Source: JANQRV01 sp964533785
GTDB lineage: Bacteria > Bacteroidota > Bacteroidia > Chitinophagales > Saprospiraceae
NCBI GenBank assembly: GCA_964533785.1
Contig: CAZHNG010000086.1
Location: forward strand, 1-21,596
Length of the DNA stretch: 21,596 bases
Reading direction: 5' to 3'
In this document: piece by piece, positions 6,454 to 14,930 of the stretch
Numbering within the stretch: the stretch's first letter is position 1
How the letters are laid out: each line of letters opens with the position of its first letter
Translations under genes and position numbers: made by a program
Notes under the pieces: generated by a model
Told to the model about the DNA's origin: nothing
What the model saw: the letters and a program-made list of their open reading frames with translations, nothing else
Database searches by the model: none

Positions 6454-8976
6454 TTAAAAAAACAAGTAAACACCCGTCACCACCGTAAACCGGCTGGCTT
6501 CCGGATTATCCAGGTAACTTAACCGCCATAGTCCATCGACCCTTAAAACTTTTAAAATGTTCTCGATACCAATACCCGCTTCCATGTAAGGAGTATTCGA
6601 AGGCGTTCTAAAACCGGTATAAGTGTCAATTTCAGAGGGTTGGAAGGCATTGAGGCTATTGGCCTCGCGGTTTTCATCGGTTATGCTGCCGCTTAGGGCT
6701 TTGAACGAGGCGACCATTCGGAAATCCAGTTTGCGTAGTAAGGGTACTTTATTGAAGAAAAAACCATCGAAATGCTGTTCCAAAAATAACGTTGCGTAGG
6801 TGTCACTGGCAAATTCGTAGCGGTTCATGGTGTTAAAAACCGAGCGACTCATGAACAATGACTCGCTCCCCGGGTGCACCTCCATTAACAAAAAGGGCAC
6901 CTTCCCAAATACCTTACCCGCTCTAAACCGGTAGGAAAACCAGCCGATAGGGTTGATATTGAAATAGTGGCGGTAGGATAGCGCTATTTTATGGTAGGCA
7001 TAATCTCCGCCAAAAAAGCCGTTGATACCCAAAGTATACTGTAGTTCGACAATGGGGTAGCGGCTACCCAGGCTCATCCTGGACAAACCACTGTCCACGA
7101 TTTCTTCATCATGAGCAAAACGGGTTTTAAAGATCAATTCGGTGGTGGAGATCGTGGTGTCGATGTTGGTCATGTCATCCGTTCCGGGTAGGAAAGCATA
7201 GTTGAAACCACCCCCATCGGAGTTTACGCCGCCGTAGGGGTCCAGCCGCCGGTGAAGGAAGGTGAGTTTGTTGGAAAAGTCATTTTGCCAATCGCGTTCG
7301 TGGAAAAATTTGATTTCTTCAACCTGGATCAATTTCTGAATAATATCGCGGCGAAAAGCACCCGATAAAAGATCGCCCTCCTGAAAGTCTTCGGAGTTTT
7401 CACTACTCAGACTTACGTCTTTGCGGTAAGCAGCACCGATCAAGGTTCTCGGATAATCCTGAATGAGCCATTGGGCATCGAGGCCGTATTTATAAGCTTG
7501 ATCCCTAAAACCATAGGCCAGATAACCGCCCAGTTTGATGTTTTTGTCGAATTTCGAGTTCGTTCGAACCCCTAATCTTACGCGGTGACCCTCAACCGGA
7601 TTGTTGCTGTAGGCAGAAAAGTATGGCCCGATCTCGAAATTACCCAATTCGACGTAGCCCGTTAATATGGTTTCCAGTACCTCCACGTAGGTTTTATAAA
7701 CGGGAACGTTTTTGATGCTATCGACCAGGGCGTATATCGATTCCTCCGTTTCGGAAAGGGGCTCGTGGCGGGCGTCTTTCCAGTAATTTTGGCCTTTTTT
7801 CAATCGATCGAGATTGTAAAACCGGGGTTCTTTTTCGGCGTAGTGATCTTGAATCGATTGTAAATCAAACCGGAAGTCCTTAAAGGTTTTGGTCTGGCGG
7901 CTGATCATTCCGGGGGCGTTTTGGGAAGCAAAGAAATCTACGATCATTTTTTCCTTTACCGGCAACCATTTATCCGCTTTGGGTTCAAATTCATGGTAGA
8001 GCATGATGCGGTCGACAAAATTAATGTTTACGTCCTCACTCATGCGCATATTCACCCGTTGAACGGCAAAAGAAGTATCGGCCACCCAGAAATCACCGTA
8101 AAAAGTATCTTCTTGTTTTCTTTTGGGTTTGAATTTGAGTTTGTAACTCCATTTCCCATTAAAAGTAGTACTATCCATGATATAATACTCATAATACCCT
8201 AAACCAGCATTGGCAAAAGGGCTAATGAATGGTTTTTCCAGGATCAAAATCCAGTCATCGTAAATACTGAATTCGTCGTGAATGTCTTTTACCAGGTCGA
8301 TAAAAGTGGTATTGGTGGCCCCTGAAGTACGTTGCGCCTTGCGAAAGACCTTTGGCTTTCCTTCGTCTTTTATATAATAGACATCGGCGATATCTTCGGC
8401 AATATAGATGGGCAGAAAAGGTTCTTCATCGGAAGTAGAATCGATATTTTCGAAAACAAATTCAAAAGGTTTAAGAAACTTGTTGCGCCGCAGTTTTTCA
8501 CCAATATTATCAAGGTCTAGTTCTACTTTTGAATACCGTTCGTATTGATAGGCATCCAGGTTGGAAATCCGATTCCTGGATTTATTCTTGATAATGTTTC
8601 TTACGATCTCGTTTGCGGGGTTTTCACCGGCTAGGATAACGACTTCATCCAGGGTGAAATCGGAGGATTGAAGTGCGAAGTTGATGGTTTGAACAGAGTC
8701 TCTGGCCACTAACTTTTGCTGCATTTGATACCCCAATGCGGATGCCGCCAAGGTATCGTAGAGCTCATTGACTACTATTTCGTAATACCCATCAACATCG
8801 GAGTCGACGCCCAAAGTGGTACCGGTAAAGAAAATACTGGCAAAAGGAATGCCCTCTTCGGTATCGGTATCGATCACTCTACCCTTAATAGTAAAGGATT
8901 GCCCCAACAAGGTATTGCCTGTCGTGCACAGGATCAGCAAAACTGAAATCCTACAAATCCATTTACAAATATCCAT
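6454..8976 (-). CDS. DUF5686 / carboxypeptidase-regulatory-like outer-membrane protein
   Basis: This 840-residue protein starts with a signal peptide (hydrophobic core ISVLLILCTTG, cleavage near LLGQS). Residues of about 27-105 form a carboxypeptidase-regulatory-like (CarboxypepD_reg-like) beta-sandwich: TIKGRVIDTDTEEGIPFASIFF, then SDVDGYYEI, then LDEVVI, the pattern seen at the N-terminus of TonB-dependent transporters. The rest matches the DUF5686 family layout: NEIVRNIIKNKSRN and the YQYERYSKVELDL block, a long soluble region, and a C-terminal half with beta-barrel strands ending in GVYLFF. DUF5686 proteins are common in Bacteroidota and are thought to sit in the outer membrane; their molecular function is not established. 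The length is normal for the family. It is divergent from rnhB across 97 bases and convergent with the hydrolase. Confidence 0.9.
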   Translation of the reverse strand: MDICKWICRISVLLILCTTGNTLLGQSFTIKGRVIDTDTEEGIPFASIFFTGTTLGVDSDVDGYYEIVVNELYDTLAASALGYQMQQKLVARDSVQTINFALQSSDFTLDEVVILAGENPANEIVRNIIKNKSRNRISNLDAYQYERYSKVELDLDNIGEKLRRNKFLKPFEFVFENIDSTSDEEPFLPIYIAEDIADVYYIKDEGKPKVFRKAQRTSGATNTTFIDLVKDIHDEFSIYDDWILILEKPFISPFANAGLGYYEYYIMDSTTFNGKWSYKLKFKPKRKQEDTFYGDFWVADTSFAVQRVNMRMSEDVNINFVDRIMLYHEFEPKADKWLPVKEKMIVDFFASQNAPGMISRQTKTFKDFRFDLQSIQDHYAEKEPRFYNLDRLKKGQNYWKDARHEPLSETEESIYALVDSIKNVPVYKTYVEVLETILTGYVELGNFEIGPYFSAYSNNPVEGHRVRLGVRTNSKFDKNIKLGGYLAYGFRDQAYKYGLDAQWLIQDYPRTLIGAAYRKDVSLSSENSEDFQEGDLLSGAFRRDIIQKLIQVEEIKFFHERDWQNDFSNKLTFLHRRLDPYGGVNSDGGGFNYAFLPGTDDMTNIDTTISTTELIFKTRFAHDEEIVDSGLSRMSLGSRYPIVELQYTLGINGFFGGDYAYHKIALSYRHYFNINPIGWFSYRFRAGKVFGKVPFLLMEVHPGSESLFMSRSVFNTMNRYEFASDTYATLFLEQHFDGFFFNKVPLLRKLDFRMVASFKALSGSITDENREANSLNAFQPSEIDTYTGFRTPSNTPYMEAGIGIENILKVLRVDGLWRLSYLDNPEASRFTVVTGVYLFF

Positions 8977-9073
8977 AAACTAAGGAGCTATTAAATAATA
9001 GTTGTTTGCGATTATTATTGAGTTATTTCTAGAAAATCTATTTACTTTTCTCCTCAAAATCAATTTTTATTAA

Positions 9074-9655
9074 ATGTTTAACAAATATTGTCAGGAGGTA
9101 TCCACAGAAGCAGGGTGTGATGAAGCGGGGCGCGGATGTCTGGCTGGGCCTGTTTTTGCCGCTGCCGTCATTCTTCCGGAAGATTTTGCTCATCCCCTTC
9201 TCAATGACTCCAAAAAAATGACGGAAGCTCACCGCAATATGCTGCGTCCTGTTATCGAAGAGGAAGCTATTGCCTGGGCAGTAGCACAAGTAACTCCTTC
9301 TGAAATCGATCGGATTAATATCCTCAACGCTTCTTTTTTGGCGATGCACAAGGCAATCGACCAGCTAGCGGTTCGGCCAGAGCTATTATTAATTGACGGG
9401 AACAGATTTAACCCATACTTTGGCGTCGCCCATTGCTGTATTGTTGGGGGAGATGGAAAATATTTGTCGATAGCAGCAGCTTCTGTACTAGCCAAAACGC
9501 ACCGCGACAATTATATGATGCTTATGGATGAACGGTACCCCCAGTATGGGTGGGCAAAAAATAAAGGCTACCCCACAAAAGCGCACCGCCAGGCGATTCT
9601 TCAATATGGATCAACGGAAATACACCGAAAGTCATTCAAATTACTGCCAAATTAG
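9074..9655 (+). CDS. rnhB: Ribonuclease HII
   Basis: The 193-residue protein is RNase HII, which nicks RNA-DNA hybrids at ribonucleotides and starts removal of misincorporated rNMPs from DNA. All four carboxylates of the active site are present: Asp16 and Glu17 in the signature CDEAGRGCLAGPV, Asp108 in LLIDGN, and Asp145 in AKTHRDNYM. The family GYPTKAHRQAI segment near the C-terminus, with the Tyr that recognises the ribonucleotide 2'-OH, is also intact (GYPTKAH, about 165-171). Length is typical. It is a cytoplasmic, stand-alone gene, divergent from the DUF5686 gene and 107 bases upstream of the M42 peptidase on the same strand. A hairpin lies in that gap. No Shine-Dalgarno is evident, which is usual for the phylum. 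Confidence 0.96.
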   Translation: MFNKYCQEVSTEAGCDEAGRGCLAGPVFAAAVILPEDFAHPLLNDSKKMTEAHRNMLRPVIEEEAIAWAVAQVTPSEIDRINILNASFLAMHKAIDQLAVRPELLLIDGNRFNPYFGVAHCCIVGGDGKYLSIAAASVLAKTHRDNYMMLMDERYPQYGWAKNKGYPTKAHRQAILQYGSTEIHRKSFKLLPN

Positions 9656-9713
9656 TTTTTTTAATTCGAGAACCCATGGGAAATTTTAACTTTACGCATT
9701 ATTCTAAAAAATA

Positions 9714-9747
9714 AGACCCTCCGAGGTTTTTATGACCTTGGTGGTCT
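9714..9747 (+). repeat. Imperfect hairpin between rnhB and the M42 peptidase gene
   Basis: AGACCCTCCGAGGT (9714-9727) pairs imperfectly with ACCTTGGTGGTCT (9735-9747) around the loop TTTTATG. The right arm is not followed by a T-run, so it is not a standard terminator. It ends 15 bases before the peptidase start codon, where it could influence translation, or it may be a dispersed AGACC...GGTCT repeat. Confidence 0.5.
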
Positions 9748-9762
9748 ACAGCCCATCAAATT

Positions 9763-10839
9763 ATGATTGACGTAGCCTTATTAAAAAAAATATGTGAAAC
9801 CGCCGGCGCGCCCGGTTTCGAACAACGTATCCGCAAATTAGTACTAGAGCAGATCAAAGACCTGGTCGACGATATTTCAGTTGATGCCATGGGAAATGTC
9901 ATTGCCATCAAGAGAGGAAAAGAGCGCAAAAAAGTGATGGTCGCCGCGCATATGGATGAAATTAGCTTTATCGTTAAGCATATTGACGATGATGGCTTCT
10001 TGTTTTTTCACACTTTAGGCGGCTTTGATCCTAAAACCTTGACTTCTCAACGCGTTATCGTACACGGCAAAAAGGATGTCTATGGCGTTTTGGGTTGTAA
10101 ACCGATCCACATTATGACTCCGGAAGAACGCAATAAACCGCTACCCATCCAGGAATATTTTATTGACCTTGGAATGAAAAAAGAGGAAGTAATGGAGATT
10201 GTTTCGATTGGCGATCCCATAACACGAGACCGCGATTTGGTGGAAATGGGGGATTGTGTAACTTGTAAGTCGCTGGATAACCGCGTATCTGTTTTTATTT
10301 TAATCGAAACGTTGAAGGCTTTGCAGGGCCAGGATCTTCCTTATGATCTTTATGCCGTTTTCACCGTGCAGGAAGAAGTAGGGCTCAGAGGAGCTATCTC
10401 TGCCGCGCATGCGATCAACCCGGATTTTGGCTTCGGATTGGATGTCACTATTGCCTTTGATGTACCCCCGGCTCAATCCCACGAACAGGTAACCAAACTG
10501 GGGCAGGGAACCGCCATCAAGATCATGGATGGTTCTACTATTTGCGATTACCGGATGGTGCGTTATTTAAAACAAGTCGCCGATCAGAACAACATCAAAT
10601 GGCAGCCGGAAATTTTACCGGCCGGCGGCACCGATACGGCTGGTGTACAACGTTATGGTAAAAACGGCTCGATCGCCGGAGCCATATCCATTCCGCTGCG
10701 TCATATCCACCAGACGATCGAAGTAGCCCATAAAGAAGATGTTTTGAACAGCATTAAGTTACTGGAAGCCGGACTGTTGAATATGGACCAGTACAATTGG
10801 GCTTTTGAAGAGTATGATGTCAATGATGATCTAATTTAG
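9763..10839 (+). CDS. M42 family metallo-aminopeptidase
   Basis: This 358-residue cytoplasmic enzyme is an M42 (glutamyl aminopeptidase / TET / FrvX-like) peptidase, a family that forms dodecameric tetrahedral shells and removes N-terminal residues from short peptides with two metal ions. The motifs are in order: His63 and Asp65 in AAHMDEISF, Asp172 in KSLDNRVS, the catalytic/metal pair Glu204-Glu205 in VQEEVGLRGA, Asp227 in GLDVTIAFD, GGTDTAG at 288-294, and His316 in IPLRHIHQ. Length is normal for the family. It starts 107 bases after rnhB and its last 9 bases overlap the end of the convergent rlmB. Substrate preference cannot be read from the sequence; a housekeeping role in peptide turnover is likely. 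Confidence 0.94.
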   Translation: MIDVALLKKICETAGAPGFEQRIRKLVLEQIKDLVDDISVDAMGNVIAIKRGKERKKVMVAAHMDEISFIVKHIDDDGFLFFHTLGGFDPKTLTSQRVIVHGKKDVYGVLGCKPIHIMTPEERNKPLPIQEYFIDLGMKKEEVMEIVSIGDPITRDRDLVEMGDCVTCKSLDNRVSVFILIETLKALQGQDLPYDLYAVFTVQEEVGLRGAISAAHAINPDFGFGLDVTIAFDVPPAQSHEQVTKLGQGTAIKIMDGSTICDYRMVRYLKQVADQNNIKWQPEILPAGGTDTAGVQRYGKNGSIAGAISIPLRHIHQTIEVAHKEDVLNSIKLLEAGLLNMDQYNWAFEEYDVNDDLI

Positions 10840-11568
10840 CCTTTGTCGTTGTGCTTCGTAAAGAATAATTCCGGTTGCGACGGAAACGTTCAGGGAGTCT
10901 GTCGTACCGATCTGTGGGATGATGAATTGTTCATTTGCTTTTTCGAGTAAAGACTGGCGCACACCTTGATCCTCGGACCCCATGATGATGGCAGTCGGAA
11001 TTGTCAGGTCTAAATCTTTGAGCTGTTTTTTTGCTTTTAAGGAACTTGCCACTACATTAACCCCCGAATGCTGTAGAAATTCTACGGTATTGTCCAGGCT
11101 GTTTTCCCTACAGACTGGTAGATTGGTGAGAGCACCGGCTGAGGTCTTTAAGGCTTCGGCATTAATTGCTGCACTTCCTTTCTTCGGAATAATGAGCCCG
11201 TTTACGCCCAGGCATTCCGCCGAACGGGCGATAGCTCCGAAATTCCGGACATCGGTGATGCTATCCAATAGTAACAATAGAGGAGCCTCTTCTTTTTCGT
11301 ACAGCATAGGCAAAAGGTCTTCAATCTTGTAATAGGTGATCAAAGAAGCCTGAGCAATGACTCCCTGGTGGTTTCCACTCGTCATCCGGTTGAGCTTTTC
11401 TTTCGGCACTACCTGAATGGGAAAATTGAACTTTTTACTCAACTGCCGGAGTTCTTTTTCCAGATCACCCCGAGTACCTTGTTGCAAAAAAACTTTATCC
11501 AGTGCTTGTCCGCTTTTAATAGCATCGATTACTGGGTGGCGGCCATATATGAGCTGATTTTTGGGCAT
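10831..11568 (-). CDS. rlmB: 23S rRNA (guanosine-2'-O)-methyltransferase RlmB, SpoU/TrmH family
   Basis: The product has an N-terminal L30e-like substrate-binding domain beginning LIYGRHPVIDAIKSGQ and a C-terminal SPOUT methyltransferase domain with the three SpoU motifs: NFGAIARSAECLGVNGLIIP, IIMGSEDQGVRQSLLEKA and IPQIGTTDSLNVSVATGIILYEAQRQR. These form the trefoil-knot SAM site. E. coli RlmB methylates G2251 of 23S rRNA; a tRNA-modifying relative cannot be fully excluded. I chose the ATG at 11568 (245 residues, MPKNQLIYGRHPV), which matches family length. An in-frame start at 11601 would add 11 residues encoded inside a repeat arm and is unlikely. The stop overlaps the convergent M42 gene by 9 bases. 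Confidence 0.92.
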   Translation of the reverse strand: MPKNQLIYGRHPVIDAIKSGQALDKVFLQQGTRGDLEKELRQLSKKFNFPIQVVPKEKLNRMTSGNHQGVIAQASLITYYKIEDLLPMLYEKEEAPLLLLLDSITDVRNFGAIARSAECLGVNGLIIPKKGSAAINAEALKTSAGALTNLPVCRENSLDNTVEFLQHSGVNVVASSLKAKKQLKDLDLTIPTAIIMGSEDQGVRQSLLEKANEQFIIPQIGTTDSLNVSVATGIILYEAQRQRLN

Positions 11569-11583
11569 ATTATTGAATATTGA

Positions 11584-11788
11584 ACTTTTGACGCTAGACA
11601 CTACCTGCCCACCCTGCCGGCCGCTGGCACAGCCACGTAGGGCCCGTCTGGGCAGGCGGGGACGCTAGATTTCAGACAACAAAACGCTGATATTCAATGG
11701 ATATCAATTTTTCAGAATAAATAAATTCCCCTTGATTGTCAATTAGTTAGAATTTTTTGTCTAACTTCTAGAGTCTAGCGTCAAAAGT
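11584..11788. repeat. Inverted-repeat element with G+C-rich core, upstream of rlmB
   Basis: ACTTTTGACGCTAGAC at 11584-11599 is the exact reverse complement of 11773-11788, bounding 205 bp. A third GACGCTAGA lies at 11661-11669 as a direct repeat of 11590-11598, so the G+C-rich block 11599-11660 is itself flanked by 9-bp direct repeats. Inside that block CCTGCCCA (11604-11611) pairs with TGGGCAGG (11649-11656), and 11632-11645 is an exact reverse copy of the 14-bp unit found at 6256-6297. It lies in the divergent gap between rlmB and the radical SAM gene and may contribute promoter or structural signals. Confidence 0.65.
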
Positions 11789-11808
11789 CTAGTTGAATAA
11801 TTAAGTAC

Positions 11809-11838
11809 TGATAAAACAATAAATCCATCATTACTAAT
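11809..11838 (+). repeat. 30-nt direct repeat, copy 1
   Basis: These 30 bases (beginning TGATAAAACAATAAATCC) recur at 14813-14842 with a single A/G difference. Flanking bases do not match. This copy lies 86 bases upstream of the radical SAM start. Confidence 0.7.
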
Positions 11839-11889
11839 TACAAACATAACTGAATAACAACCAAAAACAATATTCAACTGTTAAATTCG

Positions 11890-11897
11890 TATTTTTG
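11890..11897 (+). promoter_or_regulatory. Candidate -7 promoter element TATTTTTG
   Basis: TATTTTTG matches the Bacteroidota -7 consensus TAnnTTTG and lies 27 bases upstream of the radical SAM start codon, a suitable distance. No clear TTTG/TTG -33 element is present at the expected spacing, so the call is tentative. Confidence 0.35.
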
Positions 11898-11924
11898 CTT
11901 TTCTTCCAAGAAAGATAACAAACA

Positions 11925-13214
11925 ATGGTAAAACCGTTCTTACTTTACGCTGATGATGAAGGGAATGTGTACGAGGATACCACGCTATACGCTTGTGGGC
12001 GCAGTGGGTTTTACGCCGAGCCTATTCCCGATGACAATTGGACAGCAATGCCGGCAGGAGGGAGTTTGTACCATTTGCCGCAACGCCGGGGAGTGGGAAT
12101 TGATGTAGAGACCGGCGAAATGCGTATTTGCGAGAAAGGTTGGGCCGTTGCTGCTTTTGTCCCGCCGGCACACACCGGATTATATATGGCTTCTTTTGTC
12201 AATGAGCCGGAAGCTCCTACTTTACCGCTTTTTTGTTACACTGCTGCCGGTTGGCAAGATGAGGTGTTTTACGTGACTGCCGTAAGAGTGGAAGAAGATA
12301 TCCGGCAGGAATGTGAAGGTTTCGACCAGGAAAGGATTGTAAATGGGCTATCAACTTTCCGTCAATGGTATCCGAATAACCGCTTGATCGACCACCTGGC
12401 TAATAATTGTGTTGCGCGATATGAATGTCCGGCAGCGCGCAACTATTTTATTGGACGCTGGGAATGCCCTGTTCCTACTTCACCCGCCTGCAATTCGAAT
12501 TGTATAGGCTGTATCTCTTTTCAGCCGGAAGCAGAATCTATTATATCGAGTCATGACCGGTTGAATTTTAAGCCTACGGCTGGAGAAATTGTAGAGTATA
12601 CGGTTCACCATTTGGAAAATGCGCCTTTCCCCATCATTAGTTTTGGTCAGGGATGTGAAGGCGAGCCCTTGCTGATGTGGCAAACCATCCGGGATGCGAT
12701 AAAGCAAATACGCGAATTCACGAGCAAAGGCAGTATTAATATCAACACCAATGGCAGCATGCCGGAAGCCGTTGAAGAGCTTTGTAAAGCAGGGCTTAAT
12801 AGCATCAGAATAAGTACCAATTCGGCTCAAAAATGGCTGTACGATGCCTATTATCTGCCTAATAATTACGAGTTTGAAGATATCCTGGAGAGTATTCGAG
12901 TAGTGAATAGATACGATGGCTGGACGAGTATCAATTATTTTGTCCTTCCGGGGATGACCGATTCCGTCAAAGAATACGAAGCTTTGCGCAAACTTATCAG
13001 AGAAACCGGGTTAAAGATGATCCAATGGCGGAACTTCAATATTGATCCGGATTGGTATTTTGAAAAAGTTGGCGTATCAGAGATCGGAGAGGTTCTGGGT
13101 ATGAAGAGAATGATGACCTTGATCCGGGAAGAGTTTCCAGACTTAAAATACGGCTATTATAACCCACCCATAGAAAGGATTAAGGGAAATTACGCACTGG
13201 ATTTTGCCCATTGA
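11925..13214 (+). CDS. Radical SAM protein of unknown function
   Basis: The 429-residue protein has a radical SAM core from about residue 185, with the [4Fe-4S] motif CNSNCIGC (Cys189, Cys193, Cys196; CxxxCxxC). It is followed by the GGE-like SAM-binding strand ISFGQGCEGEPLLMW (238-252), the substrate/ribose strand INTNGS (273-278) and IRISTNS (294-300). The enzyme should cleave SAM to a 5'-deoxyadenosyl radical. Residues 1-180 form a long N-terminal domain with additional cysteines (24, 69, 104, 130, 162, 168, 181), some of which might bind a second cluster; I do not recognise this domain. No SPASM or B12-binding domain is evident. Its stop codon overlaps a possible TTG start of the downstream pseudouridine synthase (TTGA at 13211-13214), so the two are probably co-translated. 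Substrate is unknown; linkage to an RNA-modifying enzyme is suggestive only. Confidence 0.85.
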   Translation: MVKPFLLYADDEGNVYEDTTLYACGRSGFYAEPIPDDNWTAMPAGGSLYHLPQRRGVGIDVETGEMRICEKGWAVAAFVPPAHTGLYMASFVNEPEAPTLPLFCYTAAGWQDEVFYVTAVRVEEDIRQECEGFDQERIVNGLSTFRQWYPNNRLIDHLANNCVARYECPAARNYFIGRWECPVPTSPACNSNCIGCISFQPEAESIISSHDRLNFKPTAGEIVEYTVHHLENAPFPIISFGQGCEGEPLLMWQTIRDAIKQIREFTSKGSININTNGSMPEAVEELCKAGLNSIRISTNSAQKWLYDAYYLPNNYEFEDILESIRVVNRYDGWTSINYFVLPGMTDSVKEYEALRKLIRETGLKMIQWRNFNIDPDWYFEKVGVSEIGEVLGMKRMMTLIREEFPDLKYGYYNPPIERIKGNYALDFAH

Positions 13215-13225
13215 AAGCGAAAAGA

Positions 13226-13888
13226 ATGCCCGATAATGAAAGAAAGTACGAAGCTATAGCAGTGCTGGCCGAAAATACCCACTGGCTTGCTATCAATAAG
13301 CCTGCAGGATTGATCGTAGAAAATAATCCTTTTGAAAAGCCTACCGTTGAATCCCTTGTACTTGCCTATCTTTCCAGGCAACATCGCAATCCCTACCTCG
13401 GTATAGTCCACCGGCTGGACCGTGTGACCAGCGGAGTATTATTATTAGCTAAAAAACGCAGTGCCTTGCGAAATTTGAACGAGCAGTTCCGCAACAAAAC
13501 CATACGAAAAACCTATCTGGCATTGGTAAGGCAAAAGCCTGACAGCGAAAAGGATACCTTGCGGCACTGGCTTTTCAAAGACCAGAAAAATAAAAGGGCG
13601 ATAGTAAAAGAGGCTCCATTTAAAGGCGGGGTGGAAGTATTGTTACAATACGAATTCATATCGGAGCAAGAAAATGGGTTTCTGCTTCGAGTACATCCTA
13701 AAACGGGTAAGTTTCACCAGATCCGGGCGCAGTTGGCCGCAATTGGCTGCCCTATTATAGGCGATAATAAATATGGGAGTAATATTGATTTTCACGAAAA
13801 GGCTATTGTGCTGCACGCTTCTACGTTGAGTTTCATAGACCCCAAAACAAACAAACCGGTTACTATTCTTGCCAATGTTCCCTTCTAA
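13226..13888 (+). CDS. RluA-family pseudouridine synthase
   Basis: The protein (220 residues from this start) contains the RluA-family catalytic motif GIVHRLDRVTSGVLLLAK; the Asp of HRLD is the nucleophile that attacks uridine C1'. Downstream blocks are typical: IRKTYLALV, then VHPKTGKFHQIRAQLAAIGCPIIGDNKYG. There is no N-terminal S4 domain, and the length fits the short single-domain RluA/TruC-like subgroup. The target (rRNA or tRNA uridine) cannot be assigned. I chose the ATG at 13226. A TTG at 13211 would add five residues and overlap the radical SAM stop by four bases; either start keeps the genes tightly coupled. It converges on the esterase gene with only seven bases between stops. Confidence 0.92.
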   Translation: MPDNERKYEAIAVLAENTHWLAINKPAGLIVENNPFEKPTVESLVLAYLSRQHRNPYLGIVHRLDRVTSGVLLLAKKRSALRNLNEQFRNKTIRKTYLALVRQKPDSEKDTLRHWLFKDQKNKRAIVKEAPFKGGVEVLLQYEFISEQENGFLLRVHPKTGKFHQIRAQLAAIGCPIIGDNKYGSNIDFHEKAIVLHASTLSFIDPKTNKPVTILANVPF

Positions 13889-13895
13889 AAGCTAC

Positions 13896-14762
13896 TTATT
13901 TTCCGTAAACCCACTTCAAAAAATCAGGAAGCACCCGCGCCCAGGTCTGAGGGTTGTGTTCACCTCCTTCTACCTGCAGATAGGTAAAATCATTATTCCG
14001 GGCATATCCTTTATTTTCCAGTTCGTTCATGAGATGAAGCGTATCATCTATGGCATCGATGATATCATTGTTATTTCTGTCTTCGAGCTCGTCGTTCGTG
14101 CCGGCCTGGAACCAGAATTTCAAACCTTCTTTCTTTTCGGAAGAAGCAACCATTTGGTGAAGGATGCGATGCCCATCGGGGTTTTCGGGAGTATAAGGCT
14201 GTGATCGCCACCATAAAGACCCAGAGAACACCCCTATATTTTTAAATATCTCCGGATGATTCCAAACAATATCAAAAGCAGAAAGCGCACCCAGGGAGAA
14301 GCCGGCAAAAGTATAATCTGCAGAGTGTAGAGAACACCGGTAGCGAACATGCAGAAAAGGAAGTAATTCTTCAATGATAAAATGAGTGTATTCAAGTGCT
14401 TTGTTGCCGCGGTTCTGGTAATCTAATTTTCCGGCAGTGCCGTATTCATGTGTGCGGTCACCGGCGTGGATACCGACCACGATGATCTTTTTTAACTCTT
14501 TTTTCTTATAAAGTTGGTCTAATGTCTTCGCCAGTTTGATCGCTTCCATGTCTTGTCCGTCATTAAAAAGAAGGATGGGATAGCTTTCGGCTTTGTTCTC
14601 AAAATAGGCGGGAGGTAGAAAGACATCAAACCTCACTTCCCGCGAAAGTTTTTCGGAAAGAAAGTTTTCGATTTTTTGAATCTCTACGGTATCTCTTGAC
14701 CAAAAGAAAACTTTGGTAATAATTCGAATGGTTTCCGGAATAGTCCTTTTAAATAAACTCAC
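13896..14762 (-). CDS. Alpha/beta-hydrolase esterase, esterase D / IroE-like family
   Basis: The 288-residue protein belongs to the esterase D / enterochelin esterase-like alpha/beta-hydrolases. It shows VFLPPAY at 47-53, the FNDGQDM segment typical of the family (66-72), the nucleophile elbow GFSLGA with Ser156, an acidic region GTNDELED at 221-228, and the base His269 in VEGGEHNPQTW. The stretch DRNNNDIIDAIDD at 228-240 resembles a Ca-binding loop and is common in the Bacteroidota members. No signal peptide is visible, so the enzyme is probably cytoplasmic. Substrate is unknown; these proteins hydrolyse simple esters, S-formylglutathione-like thioesters or siderophore esters. It is transcribed away from the ATP-grasp operon, across a repeat-rich gap. 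Confidence 0.88.
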   Translation of the reverse strand: MSLFKRTIPETIRIITKVFFWSRDTVEIQKIENFLSEKLSREVRFDVFLPPAYFENKAESYPILLFNDGQDMEAIKLAKTLDQLYKKKELKKIIVVGIHAGDRTHEYGTAGKLDYQNRGNKALEYTHFIIEELLPFLHVRYRCSLHSADYTFAGFSLGALSAFDIVWNHPEIFKNIGVFSGSLWWRSQPYTPENPDGHRILHQMVASSEKKEGLKFWFQAGTNDELEDRNNNDIIDAIDDTLHLMNELENKGYARNNDFTYLQVEGGEHNPQTWARVLPDFLKWVYGK

Positions 14763-14812
14763 AGTAAATAATTGATTGTCGCTTTAATAAATCAGATAGG
14801 AAAGCAAAATAA

Positions 14813-14842
14813 TGATAAAACAATAAATCCATCATTGCTAAT
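14813..14842 (+). repeat. 30-nt direct repeat, copy 2
   Basis: Matches 11809-11838 at 29 of 30 positions (G instead of A at base 25). This copy lies 50 bases upstream of the esterase start, in the opposite orientation relative to its nearest gene compared with copy 1, which argues against a simple promoter role. Confidence 0.7.
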
Positions 14843-14930
14843 GTCCTTTTTCCAGTTGACAAAGAAAAAAAAAGCTCACGAAAATTGCACATTAACAATT
14901 TTGCTTTAACTTTAAGACTTAGCATTATTA

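Noticed and set aside
6279..6488. Plus-strand open frame of 69 codons
   Set aside because: Made of the G+C-rich tandem repeat and hairpins and overlapping the end of the DUF5686 gene; no protein-like features.
11569..11601. Upstream start for rlmB adding 11 residues
   Set aside because: The extension is encoded in an inverted-repeat arm, and the ATG at 11568 gives the usual family length and N-terminus.
9763..11925. M42 peptidase and rlmB as parts of the ligase system
   Set aside because: They are common housekeeping genes, separated from the operon by other transcription units and in different orientation.
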